A DNA stretch of 10,260 bases from Bacteroidaceae bacterium (GCA_017551845.1 JAFZKR010000019.1:1-10260), one strand, 5' to 3'. Positions 1 through 7,919 are shown, counted from the first letter of the stretch. The notes: a model not told the origin generated them from the letters alone. Program-made: numbers and translations.

Positions 1-37
1 GGACATTTGGCACAAACGTCCATGGAAGGAACCGTCC
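1..37. repeat. Short inverted repeat at window edge, 3' of hflX
   Basis: The first 21 bases form a dyad. Read on the minus strand, GGAC-G-TTTG and CAAA-T-GTCC pair around a TGC loop, with one G-T wobble. The motif GGAACCGTCCC (28-38) follows and runs into the hflX stop codon. On the minus strand this sits directly after hflX, so it could be the stem of a transcription terminator, but any T-tract would lie outside the window. It could equally be the end of a dispersed repeat, because GGGACGGTTCC-type motifs next to small dyads recur in some anaerobe genomes (from memory, not checked). The function is undecided. Confidence 0.35.
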
Positions 38-1300
38 CTACTGCGTCTCTTCTGTATCGGGATAGAGGAAGTCGTTGTAGGGGTACTTCTGTACGTGCAA
101 CTGTTTTACTCTATCGTATAATACTTTTCTCATATTCTCTATGCCGGTCTTCTTAAGGGCCGATACAAACAGGCATTCACCGTTCAGGCGGCCCATCCAG
201 GTGCGCTCCAACTCCTCAAATGTGATGTTCTCACGTGTGGCGGGAGTAAGGTCATCGGGTTCCTTTTCTACCCACTTGTATGCATCAATTTTGTTGAAAA
301 GCACAATTACCGGTTTCTCACCTGCGCCAAGATCGGCCAGGGTCTTGTCAACCACTTTCATCTGGTCCTCAAAATCGGGGTGCGATATATCCACTACGTG
401 AATAAGCAGGTCTGCCTCACGTACCTCATCAAGTGTGGATTTGAATGACTCCACAAGGTCTGTGGGCAGTTTGCGGATGAATCCTACGGTATCTGAGAGC
501 AGGAACGGCAGGTTATCCACCACCACCTTGCGCACTGTCGTGTCAAGGGTGGCAAAGAGCTTGTTCTCGGCAAAGACATCACTCTTGGAGAGCAGGTTCA
601 TTAGGGTTGACTTGCCTACGTTGGTGTAACCTACCAGGGCTACGCGGATAAGGCGGCCGCGGTTCTTGCGCATGGTTGATTTCTGGCGGTCAATATCGGC
701 CAGTTGCTCCTTGAGCCAACTTATGCGCTTGGTGATGATTCGGCGGTCCATCTCCAACTGGGTCTCACCAGGTCCGCGCAGACCTACCGTACCCTTTCCG
801 CCGCCGGCACCGGAACCACCTCCCTGACGCTCCAGGTGAGTCCACATTCGCTGCAGACGGGGCAGCAGATAGCGGTACTGCGCCAGCTCAACCTGTGTCT
901 TGGCGTGGGCAGTCTGGGCACGCATTGCAAATATATCAAGTATCAGCGATGTGCGGTCAAGCACCTTGACGCCAAGGACATTCTCTATTGCAGACATCTG
1001 CTTGGCTGTAAGTTCATCATCAAAGATGGCCATACCCACCTCATTCTCCATGTCCTCCATGCGCTTTATGTAATCACGCATCTCCTCAAGCTTACCCTTG
1101 CCCACATATGTGGCGGCAAGTGCCTGGGGTATCTTCTGCGTAAAGCGGCGCATCACACGGACTCCGGCGGTATCAGCCAGGAACTCAAGCTCATCAAGAT
1201 ACTCCTGTGTCTTGCGCTCGTCCTGATCCTGGGTAATGATGCCTACCAGTATCGCGGTCTCAGCCTTCTTCTCAGTTATGACCTGAAACTCCTCTTTCAT
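38..1300 (-). CDS. hflX: Ribosome-associated GTPase HflX
   Basis: HflX is a cytoplasmic GTPase that binds 50S subunits and splits stalled or hibernating ribosomes. The 420-residue product has the full family architecture. The N-terminal HflX domain carries YVGKGK at 65-70. A glycine-rich linker (160-170) leads to GPGETQLE (176-183). The G domain has G1 GYTNVGKST (224-232), G3 DTVGF (270-274), G4 NKID (336-339) and G5 SAL (380-382). About 40 residues separate G4 and G5, slightly expanded, and no catalytic motif is missing. The ATG at 1298-1300 overlaps the rsmI stop as ATGA, so translation is probably coupled to rsmI and transcription comes from the promoter upstream of rsmI. The stop is TAG at 38-40. 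The identification is secure from the motifs; the ribosome role comes from family knowledge. Confidence 0.96.
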   Translation of the reverse strand: MKEEFQVITEKKAETAILVGIITQDQDERKTQEYLDELEFLADTAGVRVMRRFTQKIPQALAATYVGKGKLEEMRDYIKRMEDMENEVGMAIFDDELTAKQMSAIENVLGVKVLDRTSLILDIFAMRAQTAHAKTQVELAQYRYLLPRLQRMWTHLERQGGGSGAGGGKGTVGLRGPGETQLEMDRRIITKRISWLKEQLADIDRQKSTMRKNRGRLIRVALVGYTNVGKSTLMNLLSKSDVFAENKLFATLDTTVRKVVVDNLPFLLSDTVGFIRKLPTDLVESFKSTLDEVREADLLIHVVDISHPDFEDQMKVVDKTLADLGAGEKPVIVLFNKIDAYKWVEKEPDDLTPATRENITFEELERTWMGRLNGECLFVSALKKTGIENMRKVLYDRVKQLHVQKYPYNDFLYPDTEETQ

Positions 1301-2013
1301 TGTTCACTTTGGCTTTGTCGTTGGCTTTGGCTGCCATGCGGTGCGTTTTCTCCTAATACTATTACTATTTCTCCTTTGGGTTCGTGGGCCTGGAAATGGG
1401 CCAGAACCTCTGTGAGAGTTCCTCGCACGCACTCCTCATGCACCTTTGATATCTCACGGCACACTGCTACGGGGCGGTCAGGGCCGTATGCTTCTATGAA
1501 TTGCTCCAGCGTCTTGATCAGACGGAAAGGTGACTCGTAGAACACAATAGTGCGGGGCTCATCCTTGAGTGCATTGATACGGCTCTGGCGCCCTTTCTTC
1601 TGCGGTAGGAACCCTTCAAACAGGAATCTGTCACAAGGCAGCCCTGAGTCAATCAATGCAGGCACAAATGCTGTAGCTCCGGGCAGGCACTCCACATCTA
1701 TGCCCTGCTGAACACACTCACGTACCAGCATGAATCCGGGGTCCGATATGCCCGGAGTGCCGGCATCACTTATCAGTGCCACTGACTCGCCGGCCTGTAT
1801 GCGTCGAGCCATCTGGGCCGATGTCTCATGTTCATTGAACTTGTGGTGTGACTGCAAAGGTTTATGAATGTCATAGTGCTTGAGCAGGACGGAACTGGTA
1901 CGGGTATCCTCGGCCAGGATAAGGTCCACCTCCTTGAGTATGCGTAATGCCCTCAAGGTCATGTCCTCAAGATTTCCCACCGGCGTGGGTACCAGATAGA
2001 GTTTTCCCGCCAT
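1297..2013 (-). CDS. rsmI: 16S rRNA 2'-O-ribose C1402 methyltransferase RsmI
   Basis: RsmI uses S-adenosylmethionine to 2'-O-methylate C1402 of 16S rRNA in the decoding centre. Family signatures are PTPVGN (9-14), AEDTR (34-38) and SDAGTPGISDPG (82-93), typical of the tetrapyrrole-methylase fold. I start it at ATG 2011-2013 (MAGKLYLVPT), giving 238 residues. In-frame starts further upstream (2028, 2091) add a basic leader unlike the family, and the 2091 start would lie upstream of the likely promoter (-7 box at 2038-2045). The length suits the shorter Bacteroidota form; the E. coli enzyme has an extra C-terminal segment. The last residues are an unusual Ser/Gln-rich tail encoded by a short tandem repeat. 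It is the first gene of an operon with hflX, with an ATGA overlap. Confidence 0.95.
   Translation of the reverse strand: MAGKLYLVPTPVGNLEDMTLRALRILKEVDLILAEDTRTSSVLLKHYDIHKPLQSHHKFNEHETSAQMARRIQAGESVALISDAGTPGISDPGFMLVRECVQQGIDVECLPGATAFVPALIDSGLPCDRFLFEGFLPQKKGRQSRINALKDEPRTIVFYESPFRLIKTLEQFIEAYGPDRPVAVCREISKVHEECVRGTLTEVLAHFQAHEPKGEIVIVLGENAPHGSQSQRQSQSEQ
1309..1329. repeat. 12-bp imperfect tandem repeat in rsmI 3' end
   Basis: TTGGCTTTG occurs at 1309-1317 and again at 1321-1329, with a 12-bp period. In the rsmI frame this gives the Ser/Gln-rich tail SQSQRQSQSEQ. It is probably a small replication-slippage duplication at a tolerant C-terminus. Confidence 0.6.
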
Positions 2014-2037
2014 CGTATGCGCGTACATTATAAAACA

Positions 2038-2045
2038 CAAAAGTA
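2038..2045 (-). promoter_or_regulatory. -7 box of rsmI-hflX promoter
   Basis: Minus-strand TACTTTTG matches the Bacteroidota -7 consensus TAnnTTTG. Transcription would begin near 2031, about 18 nt before the ATG at 2013. I see no convincing -33 TTTG at the usual 19-21 nt spacing. The position supports the short rsmI start. Confidence 0.55.
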
Positions 2046-2078
2046 GATAAAATCCCCGTAACTGACGCTTTTTTTGCT

Positions 2079-2087
2079 TATGTTTGC
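2079..2087 (+). promoter_or_regulatory. -7 box of radical SAM gene promoter
   Basis: TATGTTTGC is a full match to the Bacteroidota -7 element TAnnTTTG(C). Transcription would start near 2092, leaving a leader of only about 8 nt before the ATG at 2100 and no room for a Shine-Dalgarno site. There is no clear -33 TTTG. The divergent rsmI -7 box lies 33 bp away on the other strand. Confidence 0.55.
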
Positions 2088-2099
2088 ACATTATAAAAT

Positions 2100-3179
2100 A
2101 TGGATAGCAGGATTACATTTGCCAAGAGACTTGTCCTTGAGGCTGGAAGAGCCGCTCTCCGGACAGAGATACTGGAACACAAGCTTACGCAGTTGTTTTG
2201 GGAGTGTACACTGAGGTGCAATTTGAGTTGCCGACACTGCGGAAGCGACTGCCGTAAGACTGCGGGGCTGGAGGATCCTCCCATGAGTGATCTGCTGGGT
2301 GTCCTGGACAGTTGTCCCAAGGATTTTGAGCGTGGCCGATGCGTGGTTATTACCACGGGTGGAGAGCCTCTGGTGCGCCAGGATATAGTTCAGGTGGGTG
2401 CTGAGATTAAGAAACGCGGATTCCTATGGGGTATGGTTACCAACGGCATGCTTCTGACCCGTGACAAAGTCAAAGAGTTGGTGGATACCGGTCTCGATAC
2501 AGTAGCTATGAGTTTTGACGGGTTTGAACCTGAGCATAACTGGATGCGCGGCAGTGAACTGAGTTTTAAGCGTGCCGATGCCGCCATTGACTGGTTTAAT
2601 GAACATCCCGGACTTACATGGGATCTTATTACTTGCGTGAATAGGCGCAACTTTGGTTATCTGGATAAATTCAAGGAGTATCTCATAGGCCGCGGCGTTA
2701 AGCAGTGGCGTATCTTTACCGTGGCTCCCATGGGCCGTGCTGCCGATGATGATGAACTTACCATTTCAAATGAGCAGTTTGTGCAATTAATGAATTACAT
2801 TGCCGCTGTGCGCCGTGAGGGAAGAATCAAGTTGAACTACTCATGTGAGGGATTCGTAGGGCCTTATGAGGGAATTGTGCGTGACCATCTGTTCCGCTGC
2901 GTGGCCGGACTTACCGTTGCCTCAATACTTAATGACGGTTCCATTTCGGGCTGCCTGAGTATCAGGAGCGACTTCCATCAAGGCAATATCCACAAGGATA
3001 ATTTCTGGAAAGTATGGGAGGACGGTTTCAAACTCTACCGCGACCGTAAATGGATGAAGACAGGGGAGTGCCGTGACTGCAAGATGTGGCGCTACTGTCA
3101 GGGTGGCGGTATGCACCTGCGTGACGGTTCCGGTAACATTCTTGCTTGCAACTACCTAAAGATTAAAGATGCAAGATAG
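2100..3179 (+). CDS. Radical SAM/SPASM protein, TIGR04133-like
   Basis: This predicted cytoplasmic radical SAM enzyme of 359 residues has a C-terminal SPASM domain. The SAM-binding [4Fe-4S] motif CxxxCxxC is C40-C44-C47, flanked by further cysteines C36 and C51. GGEP (87-90) is the usual SAM-contacting motif. The SPASM region has C267, G280-x4-C285, C324-x2-C327-x5-C333 and C350, enough for auxiliary Fe-S clusters. The position where classical SPASM domains have a cysteine four residues after C333 is Gly337. From memory it closely resembles the Bacteroidota family TIGR04133, described as paired with a putative lipoprotein (TIGR04134); no such small partner is seen next to it. SPASM enzymes usually modify peptides or proteins, but the substrate here is unknown. 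It is followed after 39 nt by the membrane protein gene. The ATG at 2100 is chosen because it fits the promoter and the family N-terminus. Confidence 0.88.
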   Translation: MDSRITFAKRLVLEAGRAALRTEILEHKLTQLFWECTLRCNLSCRHCGSDCRKTAGLEDPPMSDLLGVLDSCPKDFERGRCVVITTGGEPLVRQDIVQVGAEIKKRGFLWGMVTNGMLLTRDKVKELVDTGLDTVAMSFDGFEPEHNWMRGSELSFKRADAAIDWFNEHPGLTWDLITCVNRRNFGYLDKFKEYLIGRGVKQWRIFTVAPMGRAADDDELTISNEQFVQLMNYIAAVRREGRIKLNYSCEGFVGPYEGIVRDHLFRCVAGLTVASILNDGSISGCLSIRSDFHQGNIHKDNFWKVWEDGFKLYRDRKWMKTGECRDCKMWRYCQGGGMHLRDGSGNILACNYLKIKDAR

Positions 3180-3191
3180 CCGTTTTTTCAT

Positions 3192-3200
3192 TAAGTTTGC
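3192..3200 (+). promoter_or_regulatory. Possible internal -7 box before membrane protein gene
   Basis: TAAGTTTGC matches TAnnTTTG(C) exactly. It lies in the 39-nt gap after the radical SAM gene, 19 bases before the next ATG. There is no recognisable -33 element at the right spacing. It could let the downstream genes, including guaA, be transcribed independently of the radical SAM gene. Confidence 0.4.
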
Positions 3201-3218
3201 AAGTCGTTTCGAGAACAG

Positions 3219-4946
3219 ATGGAAAACAAAGGAAAAAAGATCATTTGGGCGGTGGTGTCATTGTTTTTTGTGGCCATCGCGCTTTTCTGTCTGATTTCAG
3301 CTCCGTACAGATTGGGCTTCAAGGAACAGACCACTATTTTTACATTTGATGCCGGTATGCTTTCGGAGTATTTCTCTGACCCCGGTTTCCTGGCCATGAT
3401 GATTGGTGACCTGCTGTCGCGTTTTTATTGGTTCAACTGGGCGGCAATAGTCATTACCGTGCTGTTGCTCATATCCGTATGGGCAGGCCTTAGAAATCTG
3501 ATGATAAAAGCCGGAGCCGGGGAGAGCGCCTCATTATGGGCACTCCTTCCTGTCTGTGCCGAAGCCGTTTTTGCGGTTTATCTCAATTATCCCGTCTCTG
3601 CGACTGTGGGTCTGGCCATATCTGTATGGTGTGCGGCATTGTTGTATGGAACTGTCAAGAGTGATAAAGGCCGTGCTGTCGCTTTGGCGGTGGAAACACC
3701 GCTCCTGTTCCTGCTTGCCGGTGGACACGCACTCACTTTTGTCATCCTTATAACCGTCCTTGGGCTGGATAAGTGGAAAAAACTTCTGCCTGCCGCCCTT
3801 GCAGGTATCGCATTAATGCTGCTTGCAGGCCGGTCCTGCAATCTCAACCTCCAGCAGACATTGATATGGCCGGTCCTGTCGGATTATATCGTTCCACGTC
3901 CTGCCTGTCTGGCAGCTGTCCCGTTGCTGTCGGCCATCGCCCTGTTAACATGCAGACGTGTCTCGTTACTGACCGGAACATCGGTAATAGCTCTTGCTCT
4001 CATTCCTGTATTCTTCCTTATCAGGGACAATAATCTCGAGAGCTCTATCCGGCTCGGAACATTGGCTTACAGGCAACAGTGGGACGAGGTTAAACGTCTC
4101 TCTGAATCCCGTGACAGCAAAAGTCCATACGCCATATATTACAGCAATCTCTGTCATGCAAGGGAAGGCCGTCTGGCCGATGACCTTTTCCGTCATCCGC
4201 AGAATCTGGGCAACGGACTGTTCCTCTCCATCCAGAGAGGTTCCAGTTATCTGGCATCATTTTTTTTTGTTGACGGACTGCTTGAGATGGGCGATGTCTC
4301 GCAGGCAACTGACGCAGCTTTTCTGGGACAGACTGTGATGCCGAGTCAGCATTCATCAAGAATGCTACGGTACCTGTCCGAAATTGCTGTTGTGACAGGC
4401 GATTATAACGTAGCCCGTAAATATCTGGACATACTGTCCGGCACGTTGATGCACAGACGTTGGGCCAATGAACTCAGACATTGTATAGACTCGGACAGTA
4501 TTCCCGAAAGGTATCAGATATGGCGTTCCAGGACTGCGTCTTCGGACCGTACAGTTCCTCAGGGCGACTGGAGGGCTTCCCTCAAAAACATAGCGGACCT
4601 CAATCCCATGAACAGGACCGCTGTTGACTATCTTCTCTGTTCTATGTTGCTTGACAAACGGGGCAGTTCTTTCACAGGTTATTACGAGCGGTATTGGCTT
4701 GACCGTCTTGACCGGTACTATGAGGTTCCGGCCGCCTATCAGCAGGCTCTACTCGTCAATTCCGGTGCGTCATTAAGCGATATAATGGATAAATATCATA
4801 TCCCTGGCCGTGTGGCCGAGAGGTATTTCCGTTTTCAGGAAGCATTGGAACGGTCAAACGGCAACATCAAGGCCTTGGCTGAATACAAGGATACATATTG
4901 GTATTACATAGTTTCCACATCAATAGTAGATAATTCCGGAGAATGA
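3219..4946 (+). CDS. Polytopic membrane protein, DUF6057-like, with helical C-terminal half
   Basis: This is an uncharacterised inner-membrane protein of 575 residues. The N-terminal half has about eight or nine hydrophobic segments, clearest near residues 8-28, 71-91, 104-124, 129-147, 154-184 (possibly two), 188-205, 231-246 and 251-269. From about 275 to the end it is hydrophilic and looks helical, rich in Tyr/Arg/Leu and resembling a TPR-like solenoid, though no clean TPR consensus is visible. The overall form matches my memory of the Bacteroidota family DUF6057; a domain search is needed to confirm this. The start ATG lies 39 nt after the radical SAM stop, and the stop overlaps the next gene as ATGA, suggesting translational coupling. 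A run of nine T at 4260-4268 lies inside the gene and keeps the frame (Phe-Phe-Phe). No enzymatic motif was recognised. Confidence 0.8.
   Translation: MENKGKKIIWAVVSLFFVAIALFCLISAPYRLGFKEQTTIFTFDAGMLSEYFSDPGFLAMMIGDLLSRFYWFNWAAIVITVLLLISVWAGLRNLMIKAGAGESASLWALLPVCAEAVFAVYLNYPVSATVGLAISVWCAALLYGTVKSDKGRAVALAVETPLLFLLAGGHALTFVILITVLGLDKWKKLLPAALAGIALMLLAGRSCNLNLQQTLIWPVLSDYIVPRPACLAAVPLLSAIALLTCRRVSLLTGTSVIALALIPVFFLIRDNNLESSIRLGTLAYRQQWDEVKRLSESRDSKSPYAIYYSNLCHAREGRLADDLFRHPQNLGNGLFLSIQRGSSYLASFFFVDGLLEMGDVSQATDAAFLGQTVMPSQHSSRMLRYLSEIAVVTGDYNVARKYLDILSGTLMHRRWANELRHCIDSDSIPERYQIWRSRTASSDRTVPQGDWRASLKNIADLNPMNRTAVDYLLCSMLLDKRGSSFTGYYERYWLDRLDRYYEVPAAYQQALLVNSGASLSDIMDKYHIPGRVAERYFRFQEALERSNGNIKALAEYKDTYWYYIVSTSIVDNSGE
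4260..4268 (+). repeat. T9 homopolymer inside the membrane protein gene
   Basis: Nine consecutive T encode three Phe codons after a Ser codon in the soluble half of the protein, near residue 350. The frame is intact in this sequence. Gain or loss of one T would truncate the product and uncouple the downstream lipoprotein gene. Confidence 0.9.
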
Positions 4947-6382
4947 AGAGCATAACTGAAAATATAGTTGTCATACTGCTTACGGTACTGCTTGCAGCAT
5001 GTGCCGGGAAGAAGGAAGGACCGCTTGACCACATCTTTCCGGACTACAGCGATGTGGTCATTCCCTGTAACATAGCTCCGCTCAATTTCAGGATAGACGG
5101 TGCTTCCCGTATTGTGGTCAAGGTTAATGGAAACTCGGCGGAATATCTCTTCAAGAGTAGGGGAGAACTCATGAAATTCAATCAGCGCCAATGGCATTCT
5201 ATGCTCGATGCAGAGAAAGGTAATACTCTGAGTGTATCGGTCGTCTCAAAAGGACGGCAGGCGGGAAGAGCCGGCGTAAAGATGTTCTCCTGGACAGTAT
5301 CCCCGGACAGTATAGACCGTTATCTGAGTTATAGGCTCATAGAACCTGCTTATGAGGTGTGGAGCCGTATGCAGATTGAAGAGCGTGACATGGAGAGTTT
5401 CAGGACTCGTCTTATCGGTGATAACCGCAACGCAGGAAAAGCCTGCATGAACTGCCATACCACCAACCGTAACGGCACATCCTTCATGCATCTGCGCGGT
5501 TCCGGCGGCGGAACAATGGTGAACCGTAACGGCAATATCGTAAAGCTCAATACCAGGACCGAGAATTCAGGAGGGGGCGTCTATGGCGATATCTCCCGTG
5601 ATGGACGTTATATAGTTTTTACCACTGCCGATATTACATTTTCCATCCATAGCCGTGTGGACAAGAGAATGGAGGTGTTTGATTCCCGTAGTGACCTTAT
5701 GATATTGGACATTGACAATCTCACTGTCTCGGACGGTCCGTCCATAAAGGGCGATGAATATCAGGAGACTTTCCCATGTTTCTCATCTGACGGGAAGACC
5801 ATATTTTTCTGCAGGGCCGTTCATCATGAACAGCCTGACAGCACCGTCCATATGCACTATGACATAGCCGCCGTGCAGTTCGATCCTGAAACGGGCAAAC
5901 CTGGCGACAAGGTTTATACCGTAGTCCCGAACCGTGGCCGTCTCTCCTTCAGTAATCTGAAATGTTCACCGGACGGAAAGTGGCTCATGGCCACCGTGGC
6001 CGATTATGGAACATTCCCGGTGTGGCATGATGAAAGCGAGAATTGGCTCATCGATCTGAGAACCGGAGATATAAACACTATGGAAGAAGCCAATGCTCGT
6101 GGTGCCGATACTTATCACAGCTGGAGCAGCAACAGCCGTTGGGTCATCTTCGCATCCAAACGTGATGATAAGGTATATGGACGTCCGTATATTGCCCATG
6201 TGGACGAAAACGGGAAGGTGAGCCGTGCATTCCTGCTTCCCGTGCGCGATCCGGCATCCTACAGTAGAACCCTTAAGTCATACAATCTCCCTGAATTATA
6301 TAAAGACCCTGAAATATGGGGGACCCATGAGACTGCCGCCTTCTATAATAAGGTTACTCCTGTTCAGGTAACTTATAAATAA
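4943..6382 (+). CDS. Lipoprotein with CxxCH heme motif and TolB/PD40-like propeller
   Basis: This 479-residue envelope lipoprotein starts with a signal peptide ending in lipobox LAAC (Cys20 lipidated). An N-terminal beta-rich region (about 35-120) is followed by CMNCH at 168-172, the classic c-type heme attachment motif CxxCH. At least four repeats with the PD40/WD40-like look (S-x-DG-x-x-I-x-F) follow near 216-228, 277-290, 340-350 and 394-405, suggesting a TolB-type beta-propeller. The residues right after Cys20 (AGKKEG) are not the acidic run linked to surface export, so a periplasm-facing position is more likely. The ATG overlaps the upstream stop as ATGA, which ties it to the membrane protein; guaA follows. 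If heme is attached, it would need the cell's cytochrome c maturation system. Function is unknown; electron transfer or sensing is only inference. Confidence 0.85.
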   Translation: MKSITENIVVILLTVLLAACAGKKEGPLDHIFPDYSDVVIPCNIAPLNFRIDGASRIVVKVNGNSAEYLFKSRGELMKFNQRQWHSMLDAEKGNTLSVSVVSKGRQAGRAGVKMFSWTVSPDSIDRYLSYRLIEPAYEVWSRMQIEERDMESFRTRLIGDNRNAGKACMNCHTTNRNGTSFMHLRGSGGGTMVNRNGNIVKLNTRTENSGGGVYGDISRDGRYIVFTTADITFSIHSRVDKRMEVFDSRSDLMILDIDNLTVSDGPSIKGDEYQETFPCFSSDGKTIFFCRAVHHEQPDSTVHMHYDIAAVQFDPETGKPGDKVYTVVPNRGRLSFSNLKCSPDGKWLMATVADYGTFPVWHDESENWLIDLRTGDINTMEEANARGADTYHSWSSNSRWVIFASKRDDKVYGRPYIAHVDENGKVSRAFLLPVRDPASYSRTLKSYNLPELYKDPEIWGTHETAAFYNKVTPVQVTYK

Positions 6383-6398
6383 TGACACATATTTGGAA

Positions 6399-7919
6399 AT
6401 GCAGAAGATAATAATACTTGATTTCGGCTCCCAGACAACACAGCTGATAGGCCGACGTGTCCGTGAAACCGGAACATTCTGTGAAATTCTTCCATACAAC
6501 CGTTTCCCCTCGGATGACAAGGATATAATAGGTGTTATCCTTAGCGGCTCGCCGTTAAGTGTTTATGCTCCTGATGCTTTTCTTCCTGACCTTTCCGGAA
6601 TCAAGGGCAAGTATCCGTTGCTGGGAATCTGTTACGGAGCCCAGCTGCTGAGTCATCTCTATGGTGGTAAGGTGGAACAGGCAGGAAGCCGTGAATACGG
6701 CAGGGCCGGTCTTACTTATGTGGATTCCTCGTGTCCTCTGTTTGAAGGAATAAGTCAAGGCTCGCAGGTCTGGATGAGTCATGGTGATTCCATAACCGCC
6801 ATACCTGACGGCTGCAGGATGACAGCTTCGACAGGCAGTGTCAAGTATGCGGCTTTCCAAAGTCTTACCGAGCCCGTATGGGGCGTCCAGTTCCATCCTG
6901 AGGTAGTGCATACACTTGAGGGAGCCAGGATGATTGAGAACTTTGTAGTGGGAATATGTCATAGCCGTAAGGAATGGACTGCCGAATCCTTCCTTGAGAC
7001 AACAGTCAGGGAACTGCGGGAACAGATTGGCGATGACAAGGTGATTCTGGGCTTGAGCGGTGGTGTGGATTCATCGGTAGCGGCAGTCTTGCTGCACAGG
7101 GCCATAGGCAAAAACCTCACATGCATTTTCGTGAACCATGGGATGTTAAGGAAGAACGAGTTCGCCGATGTTATGGCCGATTACCGTAACCTGGACCTAA
7201 ACGTAGTGGGTGTGGATGCTTCTGAAAGATTCCTGTCCGCGTTGGCTGGAGTATCGGAACCTGAACAGAAACGCAAGATAATAGGAAGGGAGTTCATTGA
7301 GGTCTTCAACAGTGAAGCCGCTAAGGTGGACGGAGCGCGTTTCCTGGCGCAGGGAACCATCTATCCGGACCGTATAGAGAGCTGCAACATAACAGGAAAA
7401 GTCATCAAGAGCCATCATAATGTGGGCGGCCTTCCCAAAGAGATGAAGCTCACCCTGTGCGAGCCTTTGAAGTGGCTGTTCAAGGATGAGGTGCGTCAGG
7501 TGGGCTTGAGTCTCGGAATGCCTCGCCACATGGTCTTCAGACATCCTTTCCCCGGCCCCGGACTTGCAGTAAGAATACTGGGCGACATAACTCGTGAGAA
7601 GGTTCGTGTATTGCAGGATGTGGATGACATATTCATCCGCGGATTGAGGAGAGAGGGCCTCTATGACCGTATCTGGCAGGCCGGAGCCATACTGCTGCCG
7701 GTCAAGAGCGTAGGCGTGATGGGCGATGAACGCACTTATGACAACGTGGTGGCTCTAAGGGCAGTGACCAGCAGCGATGCTATGACGGCGGACTGGGCCG
7801 AACTTCCCACAGCATTCATGCGTGAGGTGAGCAACGAGATAATCAACAAGGTGAAGGGTGTGAACAGGGTAGTGTATGACATATCCTCCAAACCGCCTGC
7901 AACCATTGAATGGGAATAA
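6399..7919 (+). CDS. guaA: GMP synthase (glutamine-hydrolysing)
   Basis: GuaA converts XMP, ATP and glutamine to GMP in the cytoplasm, the last step of de novo guanine nucleotide synthesis. The 506-residue protein begins with [11 protein letters not shown] (7-17). The class I amidotransferase domain has nucleophile Cys78 in GICYGAQ and the His166/Glu168 pair in FHPE. The ATP pyrophosphatase P-loop is SGGVDSS at 220-226. The C-terminal dimerisation/XMP domain contains [14 protein letters not shown], and the protein ends TIEWE, as in the family. A TTG in frame at 6393 would add two residues; the ATG at 6399 is preferred because it gives the standard N-terminus. It follows the lipoprotein gene by 16 nt, leaving no room for a purine riboswitch. 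It converges on the phosphoesterase gene with 4 nt between stops. Confidence 0.97.
   Translation: MQKIIILDFGSQTTQLIGRRVRETGTFCEILPYNRFPSDDKDIIGVILSGSPLSVYAPDAFLPDLSGIKGKYPLLGICYGAQLLSHLYGGKVEQAGSREYGRAGLTYVDSSCPLFEGISQGSQVWMSHGDSITAIPDGCRMTASTGSVKYAAFQSLTEPVWGVQFHPEVVHTLEGARMIENFVVGICHSRKEWTAESFLETTVRELREQIGDDKVILGLSGGVDSSVAAVLLHRAIGKNLTCIFVNHGMLRKNEFADVMADYRNLDLNVVGVDASERFLSALAGVSEPEQKRKIIGREFIEVFNSEAAKVDGARFLAQGTIYPDRIESCNITGKVIKSHHNVGGLPKEMKLTLCEPLKWLFKDEVRQVGLSLGMPRHMVFRHPFPGPGLAVRILGDITREKVRVLQDVDDIFIRGLRREGLYDRIWQAGAILLPVKSVGVMGDERTYDNVVALRAVTSSDAMTADWAELPTAFMREVSNEIINKVKGVNRVVYDISSKPPATIEWE

Larger units (their letters stand above)
2025..2098. repeat. 11-bp direct repeat across divergent promoter region
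   Basis: ACATTATAAAA occurs at 2025-2035 and again at 2088-2098, 63 bp apart start to start. Each copy falls at the expected initiation region of one of the two divergent promoters. The core TTATAA is palindromic. It may be an operator pair or a chance AT-rich match. Confidence 0.5.

Noticed and set aside
704..1540. A 278-codon open frame on the plus strand, antisense to hflX and rsmI
   Set aside because: It lies wholly opposite two clearly conserved genes, has low-complexity Leu/His/Cys-rich content and no promoter or family resemblance.
2014..2091. Longer rsmI start at 2091 (26 extra residues)
   Set aside because: The extension is basic and hydrophobic, unlike the family, and would start upstream of the likely promoter; MAGKLYLVPT is the usual type of N-terminus.
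6393..6398. TTG start for guaA, two codons upstream
   Set aside because: The ATG at 6399 gives the standard GuaA N-terminus and nothing favours TTG.
6555..6962. A 135-codon minus-strand frame within guaA
   Set aside because: It is a shadow of the strongly conserved amidotransferase domain, with no recognisable motif or upstream signals.
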